Below the pieces are notes generated by a model, which made no database searches, was not told the origin of the DNA, and was given only the letters and a program-made list of their open reading frames with translations. Positions 44,865 to 59,109 of a stretch of DNA of 64,000 bases are shown piece by piece. The translations under genes were made by a program, and so were the position numbers. Location of the stretch: contig WHUX01000061.1 in NCBI GenBank assembly GCA_015179025.1, positions 1-64,000 of the forward strand, in the 5' to 3' direction. This stretch comes from Terfezia claveryi (Eukaryota > Ascomycota > Pezizomycetes > Pezizales > Pezizaceae). Every line of letters starts with the position of its first letter. The stretch's first letter is position 1.

Positions 44865-46047
44865 ATTTAGGGAAGAATTATAAATGTATGGTGGGAGAAG
44901 GGGGAGGCGCTCAGGTTTAGGGAGGTATCGTAAGTGGATGGTGGGAGAAGGGGGGAGAGGAATTGGGATACGTTAAGGAGGGGAGGAGGAGACAGGAAGT
45001 GAGGTAAATGGATAAAGAAGTTGGAACTAGAAGGGTTGTATGAGGTTTTAAGAGCGGTTTGAGCGGCGGTAGCGGACACCGTTAGGAGAACTCAATTACT
45101 AGGTAGGGATGAGCAGAATGGTTTGGATATGTGACAGCAGATGGGTTAGTAAGATTATGCAAGGGATGAACATGGACGTATATTTGGTCAATGATATAAG
45201 CTTCTGTTGATTCATGTATATACTTATATGAAATGTAAATACAGTTAATAAGGTATACAACCTTTCAGCCCTATAACTTGTCATCCGATATATCGTGAGC
45301 TATATGCAATCTCATCCATTATATGTCTTTCAGCCTAGTACCAGCACCCCGCATCCACAGCGTAATCTATAACGAAACAACTACGATTGTACAGTAACCC
45401 CTTTCTAACATTTTTTTCTTTTTGTGTGCGTGCGCGTGTCTGTGAGGGCGTTGGTGGTGGTGGTGGTGGTGGTGGTGGTGGTGGTTACTACTCGGGAATG
45501 TAGGTAGGAGTAATATATATAGATTATATACTCAAATCTCCGGATACTTATTCTACAATTACATACATTATGTACATCTATAACCTATGTTATATAGTTC
45601 TGAACATTTCTTTAAAAAAAGCACTAAAGCCTACAAAAGCACTAAAGCCAGAATTAAGGGATATGCATAGGTTTTATCTTAGGTTACATACGTAACGTTT
45701 TGGAAACAAATCGGTGCTGCAACATTCGAGATTGGGGGTGGGGGAGGGGCGAGTATATCTGAGTAGTAAATTATGAAGGTGGCCTTTTTTTTTTTCCTAG
45801 ATGATATCGATACTATAGCCTAGTTATCCATGTCTATAGAGTTGGCACAACTCCCTCGCAGAGGCTATCTGTGGGATAAGCATGTTACAAGATGACTGCC
45901 TGCTTAGATTCCCTCGAACTAACTTCTCTTGCAACATATAGACCATCTCCTCACATTCTTTGCCGAGGAGTTCTTGTTAAACAGTGTATTAATAATAATA
46001 ATTAATATATGTAGACAAGGAATAATTACCACCTCTACCCCCTCCCT
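44865..46047. other. Intergenic, EIS1 and PhoD 3' sides
   Basis: Convergent genes meet here. G-rich imperfect repeats (GGTGGGAGAAGGGGG-like) lie at 44,890-44,960, a GGT triplet run at 45451-45485, and a T run at 45,786-45,796. GTTGGCACAACTCCCTCGCA near 45,841 resembles the dispersed motif at 40303 and 63346. No gene seen. Confidence 0.5.
45451..45485. repeat. GGT trinucleotide microsatellite
   Basis: About eleven uninterrupted copies of GGT in non-coding sequence. Confidence 0.9.
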
Positions 46048-49000
46048 TCACTGCCCATACTCCACCCTCGGCACCACCACCGGCCCATATTTCACTGTCG
46101 GGTACATGCCCTCCCCCTGAACAATAAACTCCACCGCCAAACTTACCGGCGCTCCTGCCATTCCGGACTTCACCATCCCCGGCGGCATCATTCCCTGTGG
46201 CTCAAACGCCACAAAAATGGCGTAATTTCTCCTCCCCATCAATTTCTTCCCCTCTTTGAGGCCGCCCGTCACATCATTCTGAAACAACTCAATCATATCC
46301 TCCTTCGTATCACTGTGCGAGTGTGTTGACCGCATGCCGTTTTGTGGCACGTATAGAGGCTTTGTGGTCGAAGAATGGAGCATTTTAAGGACTAGCGGGG
46401 GAGGCGGAACGTTGACGATGGCGGAGGTGATGATTTGGTACATGGTTTTGTGGTCGATTGGGCGGCTGGGGTCGTGAAAGAGGCCGGCGCCGCAGCAGTG
46501 GACGTCTGTGTGGGGGGTTAGTGAATGATATTGAAACAAGAGCGGGGGACTCAATTAAACTTACCGCCTGAGAGGAAGGTAAACCGGAACCCGCGCTGAT
46601 GAGCGATGCCTTGTAATGTGCGGACCAGATATGTTCGTTCCAAATCCTATTTCCGCAGTTTTGGTTAGAACCGTCTATCTATATATTTCAGGGGTCCACT
46701 GAACTCACCTTCGACTCATGCGTCCAATGATCCCGCAAATCATCCAATAAATCCACTTCTCCAAAAACACTAACAACACCACTCATCAACCCACTCTTCC
46801 CAAATGCTTGCTTCACACTCGAAAACCCAGCTCCCACAACCTGCTTCGCGCCGACCACACCAGCTGCCGATCCCATAACCTTTCCTATTAAATTATACGT
46901 CCCAGTTACAGCCTTTTTACTTGTTGCCACAGTATTTACAACCGACTCCGCAACCTCTAGTCTTGGATAAACTATCGGCACCGCAAGCATAAGCACAATA
47001 TGCTGCACAGACTGCGGTAGGTTTGCAATACGGGGAAACAACCCCTGATATGTCGGGCCGGCCATGATCTGATGAGGATTCCTCTCACTCCTAGTATCCG
47101 CCCCGATAACAACAACAGCAGGGCCAAGGTACTTGATAAAGTGCCATCCTGTCCCTGTAATTGTAAATAGGTCCCTCTCGTCTGGAGTTGCCCGGAGGAT
47201 GTCTAGGGTTGTATGGTGCTGGAATAGGAGATACCAATGAATACCTATCCGGCCAATGTTTTTGAACATGTTTGAGAACTGCATGTATTCTGGATAAGAC
47301 CCAAAGCCGTCGAAGATGTCATGGTCATCAATTTGGAAAATGTGGGGGATAGATGCCCAAGCGTCCCGAATGTGGGGTTGGTCAAAGGCAGAGCTGTAGT
47401 AGTGGAAATAAGCATGTATTACCTCCTCTTCGTGGTTTGGTGTCCATGGAGCCATTCTTCGGTTTTCTTTGCCCCTGATTTGTAACCATCCCTGTAATCT
47501 CAGAGTTAGCCATAATGACCGAGAAGGATAAAGAGGGGGCATGGGCGAACTCTTAGTAAAGGAAGCTCCCTCCACATCCTATCTGCATAAATCTGATCCC
47601 CGCCACCAATCTGCACATGAAACCCACCGGTCTCATTATGCTTCTGCATCAAATCATTCCACATGTGCCCTGGTCCATTCAATTTCGCCTTCTCCTCCGG
47701 CTTCACACTAACAGAAAAGTCATTACAGCTATGTGCTACCCATCTCCAAGTCCTTTCATGCTTTCCTGCAACGAGGAACTCAAATCTAATACATCCCGTA
47801 TTTGATGTAACTGCGTATGTCCAATGTGTAGGGATATCAGCCATCTGAATATCGATGTCATATCTGTAGAAAGTCCATGTCCGGTGGGTATAGATTGGAT
47901 TAGCTTTGAGTTGCCTTGGATTTGGAGATAAGTCCTGGCTCTGGTGTAGATGCACAGTTGGGGGTTGCGGATCCGCAGAGATAATCAAGACAGACCCCAG
48001 CCAGATCCCAAGGTCGATATCCATATTCGTGTATCGAAGATAGGGGCCAAAATACTCTCCATTGCTTGGTGCTACTTGGTACATGGAAATGCCAGCTAGG
48101 GGAAGCTGCATGGGGAAGGAAGGAACGTGCTGCACTGGTGGAGGGGGTCCAAAGGCCATTTCTTGATAATACATGGGTGGAAGCCCAGGAGAGCCAAGCG
48201 GAGGTGGGAAACCAGGTGTCTGTGGAGGTGGGAAACCAGGTGTCTGTGGAGGTGGAAAACCAGGTGTCTGTGGAGGTGGGAAACCAGGTGTCTGTGGAGG
48301 TGGGAAACCAGGGGTCTGTGGAGGTGGGAAACCAGGGGTCTGTGGGGGGGGAAAACCGGGTGTCTGTGGAGGCGGGAAACCGGGCGTTTGTGGGGGTGGG
48401 AAACCAGGGGTTGGAGGTGGAAAGCCTGGAGTCTGAGGAGGAAAACCAGCGGCTCCATTAGGGAATCCAGGGGTTTGGGGAGGGAATCCAGGGGTTTGGG
48501 GAGGGAACCCGGGAGTGGGAGGCGGGGCTTGCACGGTTTCTGGTTGTGGGGGCTCCCATTGTGTCCTTTGTGTGGGAATATGAATGTAGTAGTAGTGCCC
48601 ACTTGACTGGTCTAGATGCGCCATCCAGTCTGGAGGGAGTGGGGGAGGTGCGCTAGGTCCTCCCACAGGTGGAGGGGTGAACGTCTGCTGTCCATGTCCC
48701 TGTTGGGCAAACACTTGCTGCTGTTGCTGGGGGGTAGTTGATACCCCAGGATGAGGATGCGGTTGCTGTTGAGGTTGAAGTTGAGGTTGAGGTTGAGGTT
48801 GAGGTTGAGGTTGAGGTTGAGGTTGAGGTTGAGGTTGGGGTTGAGGCTGTGGCAGCTGTTGTCCAGGCAGTGGTCCAGGGGCCTGCCCCGGAACTGGACC
48901 AGCTCCTTGCTGCAGGGGTGGTGTTTGTCCCTGTGGTTGTTGAGGACCAGTTGAGGAACGTTGAAGATTCTGAAGGGGAGATTGCGTCTGCACCTGTGCA

Positions 49001-50562
49001 GGGCCTGTCGAGTGTGAAGTAACCGTGGGAGGTTGATTCTGAAATGCGGGATGATTCCGGGGTGGTTCAGGGGCAGCGGCACCGAGAACCACTGTATGCT
49101 TCTCATCAGGGTAACCCTGTGCAGTCAAACCTGTAGAAGGACCTGGCTGTAGTGAAGTTATGGCTGCGGCTTCCCCTGAAGATAAACTAGCATATGATGG
49201 AGGCGGTTCCTCCATGTTCATTCCCTGAAAGTCTTGCTCCAGGGCAGTGGTATGTCCGTCATGAGCATTTGCAGCAGTATGGTCGACAGGGGAAGGGTTT
49301 GTTCCTTTATGATCTCGACTTGGTGGAGGTGCAGAAGGCGCCACCGATACAACAGCAGGATGAGGTTGAGGGTACTGTTGAGGAGGTTGAGGGTACTGTT
49401 GAGGAGGTTGAGGGTACTGTTGAGGAGGGGAAGGGTATTGTTGAGGCGATTGTCGAAGAGGTTGTTTGCCAGGCTGTTGAACAGGTTGAAAAACTGGCGG
49501 GGCTGGCACAACTTGGGCAGGTGGTGCGGTCCTCGGAGCTGATATGGTCTTTGGAGCCGGTGCAGTCTTAAAAGCAGGTGCAGTTTTTGGAGCTAATGTA
49601 GTCTTTGGAGCCATTGCAGCAGCTGCTGGTGTGGCAAATGTTTCTGCCTTACTTGGACCTTGATACACAGTGGGTGGGCCATGTGGATTATCTCCTGGAG
49701 TCTCTGTGGGTGTCCAGGGCCTACGGATTTGTTGAGCCCCTTGTGGAGGAGGAGATTGTTGCGGTTGTCTTGTAGGTGTAGGGTGTCTGAGCCCTTGTGC
49801 GGGGGACTGTGTTCTTTTCGCCTGCGGAGATTCCCGTGCGGCGCCTGATGGAATTGATGGAAAATCTCCAATGCGCAGCGGAGGAACCTCCTGCGTCGCT
49901 GTCATCGGCGTCTCTGGTGGAACCGGAGATCCTCGCCGTCCATATGTTGTGTTTGTGGACGCTGTTGACCCAGGCCGGTAGCGTCCAGAGGAAGGTGGCC
50001 AATACTGCTGATGGTACTCTGGGAATGGGTTGAGCTGTTCAGGCTCGTAAATGGGGCCTTCTTCATCCTTTGGTGGTGGTTCCGGTCCTCCAGGAGACTC
50101 AGGAGGTGGGGCCAACACTGGGGCCAGCACTGGGGCGGCCTTACCAACCCTTTGGGGACGGCCCTCCCTCTGCTTGCCTATAGGCAGTTGAGGGAAGGAG
50201 TCTATGAGTACACCGGTTTGGCGTCCAAAGGACGGAGGTGGTGATTTGGACTTTGCATCAGGGTATGGAGGCCTGTTCTCCCGGAACTCGGAGCTAAATT
50301 GCGGGAGTGAATTCTGGCGCTGCTGTGCAATCCTCTCCGCAGCCGGTCTATCGGGATATGGTAGTTGTGACGAGGGCCCACTCCCTGGGAAGGTCGGCCT
50401 GCGAGGGGAGGGGATGGCTGCTAACTGTTCGGAATGAGCGGGAGAAGGACTTCTTTTGCTAATTCGGAGGGGCTGTATGATAGCGGAGCCTGACGTTGGT
50501 GAGGTCGATGTCTGTTGGAGAAACAGCTCATCAGATTCTGTATCTCTCCGCTGCCGTGCCAT
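46048..50562 (-). CDS. WW-domain PhoD-like phosphatase, 1,444 aa
   Basis: Exons on the minus strand are 50562-47551, 47491-46709, 46646-46565 and 46505-46048; they join to 4,335 nt. The first 780 or so residues are disordered Pro/Gln-rich sequence with repeats (QQYPQPP, a PQ run at about 573-597, TPGFPPPQ units at about 684-794). Embedded near 638-672 is a WW domain (LPPDWMAHLDQSSGHYYYIH... ending TQWEPP), a binder of proline motifs. The C-terminal part is a PhoD-like metallophosphatase: GGGDQIYADRMW, FQIDDHDIFDGFGSYPEYMQ, ITGTGWHFIKYLGPAVVV and FLSGDVHCCGAG carry the metal and active-site residues. No signal peptide, so unlike bacterial PhoD it is probably intracellular. Substrate is unknown. 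The WW domain could bind its own proline repeats; that is inference. Confidence 0.92.
48203..48420. repeat. 24-bp coding minisatellite (TPGFPPPQ)
   Basis: About nine adjacent 24-bp units, with shorter diverged units to 48,510, encode the repeated octapeptide TPGFPPPQ within the PhoD gene. Near-identical units suggest recent expansion or homogenisation. Confidence 0.93.
48771..48842. repeat. GTTGAG hexanucleotide coding repeat (Pro-Gln)
   Basis: About twelve copies of GTTGAG, encoding alternating Pro-Gln on the minus strand. Confidence 0.93.
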
Positions 50563-51424
50563 TTTAGCGACCAGCGGCCAGCGAGCGATAAGCGTTGTAG
50601 ACGTGAGTGCGCGGGGCGCCTGAACCCTGTAAGCTTGGTCGAACTCTGGGGATATTGAAGCAGCTGGTGCGGCGTCGTGCAGCGTATATACGGTGTTTCT
50701 CGAGCGTATCAGGGGTATTGAGGTAGATGAAGGAGATCGCTGGTAGAGTATTAATTCTTGGGAAAACCTTTTTGTATACCCCCCCGGGAGATAGATAGAA
50801 AACCGCAGGAAGGGTCTTATTTTCCTTTTGGGGGAGGGGGAGGGGGGTGGGGGGAGGGGGTGGGCAGAGGGATTGGGCAGAGGGGGGAATGGCGAGGGCC
50901 GGGATGAGGAGGGGCAACATGCTGAGGGGACCTTTCAGTGTGCTGCGGGGGTATACGTATGCAGTGGCTTGGGGGGTATACGAAGTTCAACAGAAAATTC
51001 AAAAGACAACAAAAGAAGAGTATGCGCCGTGGAATACTGTAGGCAGGCAAGGCACGCGAACAAAATGATGATGATTATTATTCTTCTCTTCTGCAAAACT
51101 GCACTCGTATTGCAACAATGCGATTTGAGTTTCCCCCAGCCAGCCCGGTCTCACCAAGGGCGCTTATAGGCGCCTCTGTGGCTCTGGGAGATTCAAAAAC
51201 TATCTGAACCAACCAGACAAGGGTATCTGAGCAGATCAATCCGATTATAAATTTTCCACACTGTTGGCGCCCAGTAGAAATCGGTTGTTGGCTGTCCCAA
51301 TACCTTGGTGCCCTGTAGGTCACTGACCGGATGATGGCAACTGCCCGGCTGATATCGTGAAGGAGGAATTGCAGGTGGAGACAGATGTTGGGGGAACATC
51401 ACGATGTCTTGAAGTTGAGTGGTT

Positions 51425-51475
51425 TAGTGGCTGTGTGGCTGTGCGACTGTGTGGCTGTGTGGCTGTGTGGGGGTT
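51425..51475. repeat. TGTGGCTG-type octamer repeat
   Basis: Several imperfect copies of TGTGGCTG/TGCGACTG in tandem. Confidence 0.75.
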
Positions 51476-52443
51476 GAGTGGCCAAATTCCACAATTCGCC
51501 CTCCACATATACGGTATGTACCAAACGAGTGGGCTACATTATTCAATTTAGTTTAAAGGGGTTATAAATCGTCGATTGATTTTCTTGAAGCATAATGCTA
51601 TACTGAACTCTGGATATCTGGGTCCCTGGAATGGCTCCTGATGCCAGTGTGCAGCAGTAGGTACCTCTAGTAATCCTGATGAGAGGCATTTGGGCGAATA
51701 ATCCAGATGTAAAGAAAAAAACATACATTGAAATATGTGCAAAGCCGGCACAATGCATCAAGAGACACTGAGAACCAGACGGAGTACTTTTGGTAGCAAG
51801 CCATATCAATACCCTATGATATTGGTTATACTGTAGCCTTCAAACACTCTGGTAGAATCGAACGCCAGCAATGTATATGCATAATGTTTACAAATGCAAT
51901 ACCTCTCCAAAAATCATCTCAGTAGTATTTTTTCTAGCTTGAACAATTCAATGCTCTAAAAATTCAATACAATAAAGCTCACTTTCTGTAGAGTTTCCCA
52001 CGGCAGGTGATTGATTACTCGTGCTGATGAAAGTTATCCACTATCAGGAGCATTTTATAACATCAAGATATGGCATGACAAACTACGTAAATACTTGTAG
52101 CAAGAGCTGGTTGCACAGCCTGAGGTTTCTATCTCGGAGTTTTCATTTCGTACACCTGGCCCATACTGTACCTCTGAAGAAATCAGATAGCTTGGGAGGT
52201 TCTTATGGAATCTTAGATAGACTTTGGTTTTGCATTTAATGGGTTGGGGTTATACAAAATATACAGCTGTATATTATCATATCATATGTACCGTATATTT
52301 AGGAGCGCTAAGCATAATTTACCTGCAATTAGCCGGCCTATGCACGCAGCTGTATTTTTGTCCGCCAATAATCATGAGCTTCTTTCATTATGATAAAAGT
52401 AGAGGCAGCTGCCGAAGGTTCAACAATCTTCAAAGGCAATGTG

Positions 52444-52509
52444 CATAAGAGGCATAAGAGGCATAAGAGGCATAAGAGGCATAAGAGGCATAAGAGGCAT
52501 AAGAGGCAT
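52444..52509. repeat. 9-bp tandem repeat ATAAGAGGC
   Basis: About seven perfect copies of the nonamer ATAAGAGGC in non-coding sequence. Confidence 0.93.
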
Positions 52510-53198
52510 GAAGGGTAATGAAGGGTAGTTATGAGTAACAAGATGACAGCTAGATATTTGATTTATTGACGTTGAGAAGATCCCTCTGCCTTGGCGTTAT
52601 TCCCCACCGGCAGAGCCACACGTTATATCCATATTCAGAGCCTATATCATGTCCCATATATACAGTATGGTATATCGATTTCAAGAAACCATGCAGGGCA
52701 TGTTACAATAAAACACAGCTTTCCAGACACCTTCCAGTAGCTCTCCACCCTCTAGATAACGAAGCTTCACCGGAACCAGCAACGGCTACAAGTGTGTAGG
52801 TACTCTACTTCGAGCTGCATCGTCAAAAGCCACCAACCTGCAGGGCTTATCTTATACAGAGGCAGAGTAGAAAGGATGAAATTGCGATCAGGATTGCTAG
52901 GCAGCTTCGTAGTGGGGTACTTCAGGTGCCGGTACACTGTAAGAATAGTACCTATTTGCTTCTAAAAATTTGCATTGGTGAGGCTGACGGCAATCTTAAA
53001 CACAGTTTGCTTTTTGTCTGGTTAATTGAAATACTTCACGGGGCTTGTGGAGTATTAATTAAACAGGCTCACCGGGTTTTGCTGAGAAATTTCATCCCCT
53101 TCCCTAAATTTAATTGCCTATATATAGATGGACCAATCTACCTGAAGACTCGAGACCATTGAGTCTTCAATTCAGATACTCCTTCAAGCAAGCAAAGA

Positions 53199-55311
53199 AT
53201 GTACGCCCCAGGGTCCTTTCAGCAGCAGCAGCAATTACAGCAGCAGCAGCAATTTCAGCAGCAGCAGCAATTTCAGCAGCAACAGCAATTTCAACAGCAG
53301 CAGCAATTTCGACAGCAGCAGCAAGCTGCATATACAACTGGATACGCGAATGATGTACAGACTCAGCAGCAAACAGAGGTTTACCCGTCGATTATAGATG
53401 AGAAGCATGCTGTACAATCTTTAAACCAAACTGTCGTCAATAATGGCCAATTCGACATGCAACAGCCCACAGGCTTGCCCTGCACAGCTCCGTCATTATA
53501 TGCTCCGCAAAATACTGCATACGTAGAACCTCAACTGGCCTCGACCTTTAACTACCCACATTCACAACCCCCCACAACTTATCCACCAGAAATGGTATAT
53601 TTTGAGATATATACCCAGCCGCAGGGTACGCCTTATACACAACCACTACCACCAGGGGTTTATCAACCAGAGAAGACAGCCTACAGCTCCATAAGTCAAC
53701 CCTCACTGCCACCATCATATCCACCATCAATATCAGAAAATAGCATCTACGGCCCGGCTCCTCAGACGTTGATACCACCACCGCCTTATGCGGGTCCAGG
53801 GGATGCACAGCCAGGTACCCAGCAAACATATCGGGCATACGCACCTCCACCAGACCCTTTGGTATATACACCCCCTCCAGCGAAACCCAAGGATGAGAAG
53901 AAAAGTGGCACGGCAAAGAGGTTTTTCGGTGATACTTTGGTTGGAAGGTTTGCCAGTATGTGTGCGCGAAGTCCATGGGGCAGACAGAGTTCTGATGTTC
54001 ATGGTTGTTACTAGGGAGTGCGGTGCAGACGACTACATGCACGGCAAGATTGTTCACATATCTCTCACCTTGGGGTGATAATAACAGGTACAAAGCATCG
54101 CTGGCTCAGTTCCAAAAAACTTACTAACGAGTCTTTTCAGTGTCACTCTGCCTAATGTCCGTTATCGAGATGCTGCTCTGTTTGCAACGTTCTCAGTTAT
54201 AGGTGGCCCGTTGCTAGAGGTGTGTGGGCCTCCGCCCATTTTCAGTGAAAATAGTGAAAATACTAAAAGAATATGACAGGGCACCGGAGATCTGCTAGGT
54301 GGAGCCGTTGGCGACACATTTGCCTCCACGGTCATAGACCCAATGACAGACTTTTTCGTGAACAACTTGGTCGCAAAGTAAGAATTCATGAACTACACTA
54401 TGATGTTTTCATATTAATCAAATTACAGATATGCTCTGTTCCAAATAATCGAACAAGCTATCGACAAAGGAATCCTGGAGCATATGTTCCCCGAGCAAGA
54501 AAAGATGTTAAGAACAACATCCATGAGAACTCTCCAATGCGCTGTAAAACATAAACTCATGGATGTCAACACCAACATACAATTATTTTACCCAATGAAT
54601 TCTGTAAATCCATCTTCTATCGAGAAAGGTGCATACATCATTACCCTCAACTCCCCTCCCTCAAATTTTGAAATCTCACAACTAACTCATCCGACCCCAA
54701 TAGGTTGGTTTTGCCCCTACTTCTACGCCAGCAACCGTACTCCCAAAATCGCCCGCCAGCTAGATTTCGGCATCGCGCAATGCTTCGGCCCCTTCCTCCG
54801 CGGCGACCACCAACTCGCCGAGAAACTCCTTTCGGAATCAAACACCGTGCTCTCCCTCTGTGATCCCGATCCCACGCATGACATCCACACCAGGCGTCTC
54901 CTAATAACTTTCCTCGGTATCACTCCCTACCGAGCAGGGATGTGGAGTACCTCCCGCCGACCCGGTGCCTCCTTACTACACTACCACTACTTCAATGGTT
55001 GCCCCGCGCTTGTCATACCTGTAGATGAAAATTGCCCCATTACAGCTTGGAGCCCGGTGACGATGAGTACGATTACAGAGTGTGGATTTGATCCGGCTCC
55101 GCTGCATGGCATAATTTGTGAGTATTTGGATAGTGTGATTAGGATGGAGGGAGTGTTGCCAAAGTTGAGAGAGAGGTATGATGAAGTGCTGAGTAAATGT
55201 GTCAGTTTGGTTGTTAATGGAGCGCTGGAGTTGAGGAATGCGGAGGTGCCGAAGGAGGTGATGAAGAAGTTGGATCCGGAGAGGGCGGGGATTGTGTTTT
55301 TTAGGTATTGA
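53199..55311 (+). CDS. Conserved fungal protein of unknown function with poly-Gln N-terminus
   Basis: Five exons (53199-53955, 54015-54087, 54141-54219, 54280-54377, 54429-55311) join in phase to 629 aa. Residues 8-42 are almost all Gln. Up to about 220 the protein is Pro/Tyr-rich and disordered (SYPPSISE, PPPPYAGPGD). A structured part then begins with GTAKRFFGDTLVGRFA and includes YLSPWGDNNSVTLPNVRYRD, FATFSVIGGPLLEGTGDLLG, PMTDFFVNNLVAKYALF, EKMLRTTSMRTLQCAVKHKL, PTPIGWFCPYFYASNR, HYHYFNGCPALVIPVDENCP and ICEYLDSVIRMEGVLPKL, ending GIVFFRY. I recall similar unnamed proteins in other Pezizomycotina, all without known function. FSVIGGPLLEG and the nearby Gly/Ala-rich segment are mildly hydrophobic, but I see no clear membrane helix or signal peptide. 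Confidence 0.85.
53218..53325. repeat. CAG/CAA repeat encoding poly-Gln
   Basis: Runs of CAGCAGCAG with interspersed CAATTT, coding for blocks of five Gln separated by Phe or Leu at the start of the 629-aa protein. Length variation between isolates is likely. Confidence 0.9.
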
Positions 55312-56688
55312 GGTGGGATTTAGCTGGGTTTTTTTGGGGGGGTTAGGAGGTGTGACAGTTTTTGGGAGGCCATTGGGGTGGAGTTTTGAAATGAGTCTGG
55401 CTTCGTGATAACTTACTTGGAAAAAGGTAAAGAAAGGTTCTCCGTTTAGGATTTTGTTAGAGATATACCATGTATACCTGATCAATACATCTGATTTCGT
55501 TTGTACAGCATGATAACAATATGGGGGTTTGAGGGGCTGATGTATTGTACCGTCAGGTACTTCTACCCCCAGTACCTAGGTACTTGATACCAATCTTTTG
55601 TATCGACAAGTCAAATGTGGAAGAGTACTGAATACATGTTCGAATCTGCTTACCTTTGGTAGTTATGATTTGAGATATACCCAGGAGATTTTTCTTCTTG
55701 CATTACCCTGAATTCTTTTCTGTAAGAAAGAAAACATATAATCTCATCCTCCCACCACTATTATCTAAATTTTATCCTCGCAAGTCTAGGTGATAATCAT
55801 CGAAGGCTGCCGCAGGGGGGAAGGGTCATAGTATTCCGTCTACGTACGGGTGGAGACTGTTTTTTTTTGTGTGGGGGGAGGGGAGGGGAAAGGGAGGGGG
55901 AGGGCGCGGGGGAGGAGGAAGGTTTGAATAGTTTGGATTTCGAGCCATATGTCATGTCATGTCATGTTGATATGCGATCCTCTTTTTTTTTTTTTTTATT
56001 TATTTATTATTTTCGGTTTTTGTTTTCGGTGAGATTTTCTTCTTTTTTTCCTTCTTTTTTTGGCCCCCCATAAAAAAAAGATTCTGAGAGTTGTGGGCAG
56101 ATTAGCCTCCTTGACTCGGATTTTGAGAGTTATGATTCAGATACAGACAAGGAGTCTTATTCACCAGTTTTCCCGGTACCCGAGAGCCGGAAAATCCGGC
56201 CGGGTGCTGTAGATCCGGCGGGTTCCAATGTTTGGTTGTGGAGGATCTACAAACGTCGACATATTGGATGGGAAGCTTCAATTCTCAACGTTAACTTTTT
56301 TGATTTTATCCTCTGAGGAATCAGAATGTGCCCCATCCTTTTGCTCACTTGGGACCAAAGAAAAATCTGGAAGAGATATTAAATCCTTTTCTTTTTGTCA
56401 TCAAGAGTAGCAGTAGGCTTAAGAGTAGTAAAAGTAAAAGGAAGCCCAGCCAAGCCCACACTTCACTTCACTAAGCAAAAATGGATCAGCAAGCTAATCG
56501 GACATCAACACCCCTCAGACAACCAACTTCAAACTGGCACACAATTCTCAAACCCAAATGCAGCCCATACCCGAGATGATTACAAAGAAAAATGAAGAAA
56601 AGAAAAAGAAAACCCAAATATTCATGGTATCGTAACAATTACACCTGATGCTACTGCTCTCTGATTCCGCGAATGGAGTTTGTCGACT
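55312..56688. other. Convergent intergenic region
   Basis: Between the 3' ends of the poly-Gln gene and GFA1. It contains G-rich tracts (55,875-55,920), T runs (about 55,984-56,000 and 56,044-56,060) and a GTCAT pentamer repeat near 55,952-55,967. No gene is supported. Confidence 0.5.

Positions 56689-59109
<2,421 letters not shown>

Larger units (their letters stand above)
50563..53198. other. Divergent intergenic region with short tandem repeats
   Basis: Lies between the PhoD gene (minus) and the poly-Gln gene (plus) and should hold both promoters. A G-rich tract lies at 50,820-50,890, TGTGGCTG repeats at 51,425-51,475 and a 9-bp repeat at 52,444-52,509. No frame shows recognisable conserved sequence. 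Confidence 0.5.

Noticed and set aside
48066..48606. Long overlapping frames on both strands encoding Gly/Lys/Val- or Trp/Arg-rich repeats
   Set aside because: They are shadows of the 24-bp minisatellite inside the PhoD gene and have no independent signals.
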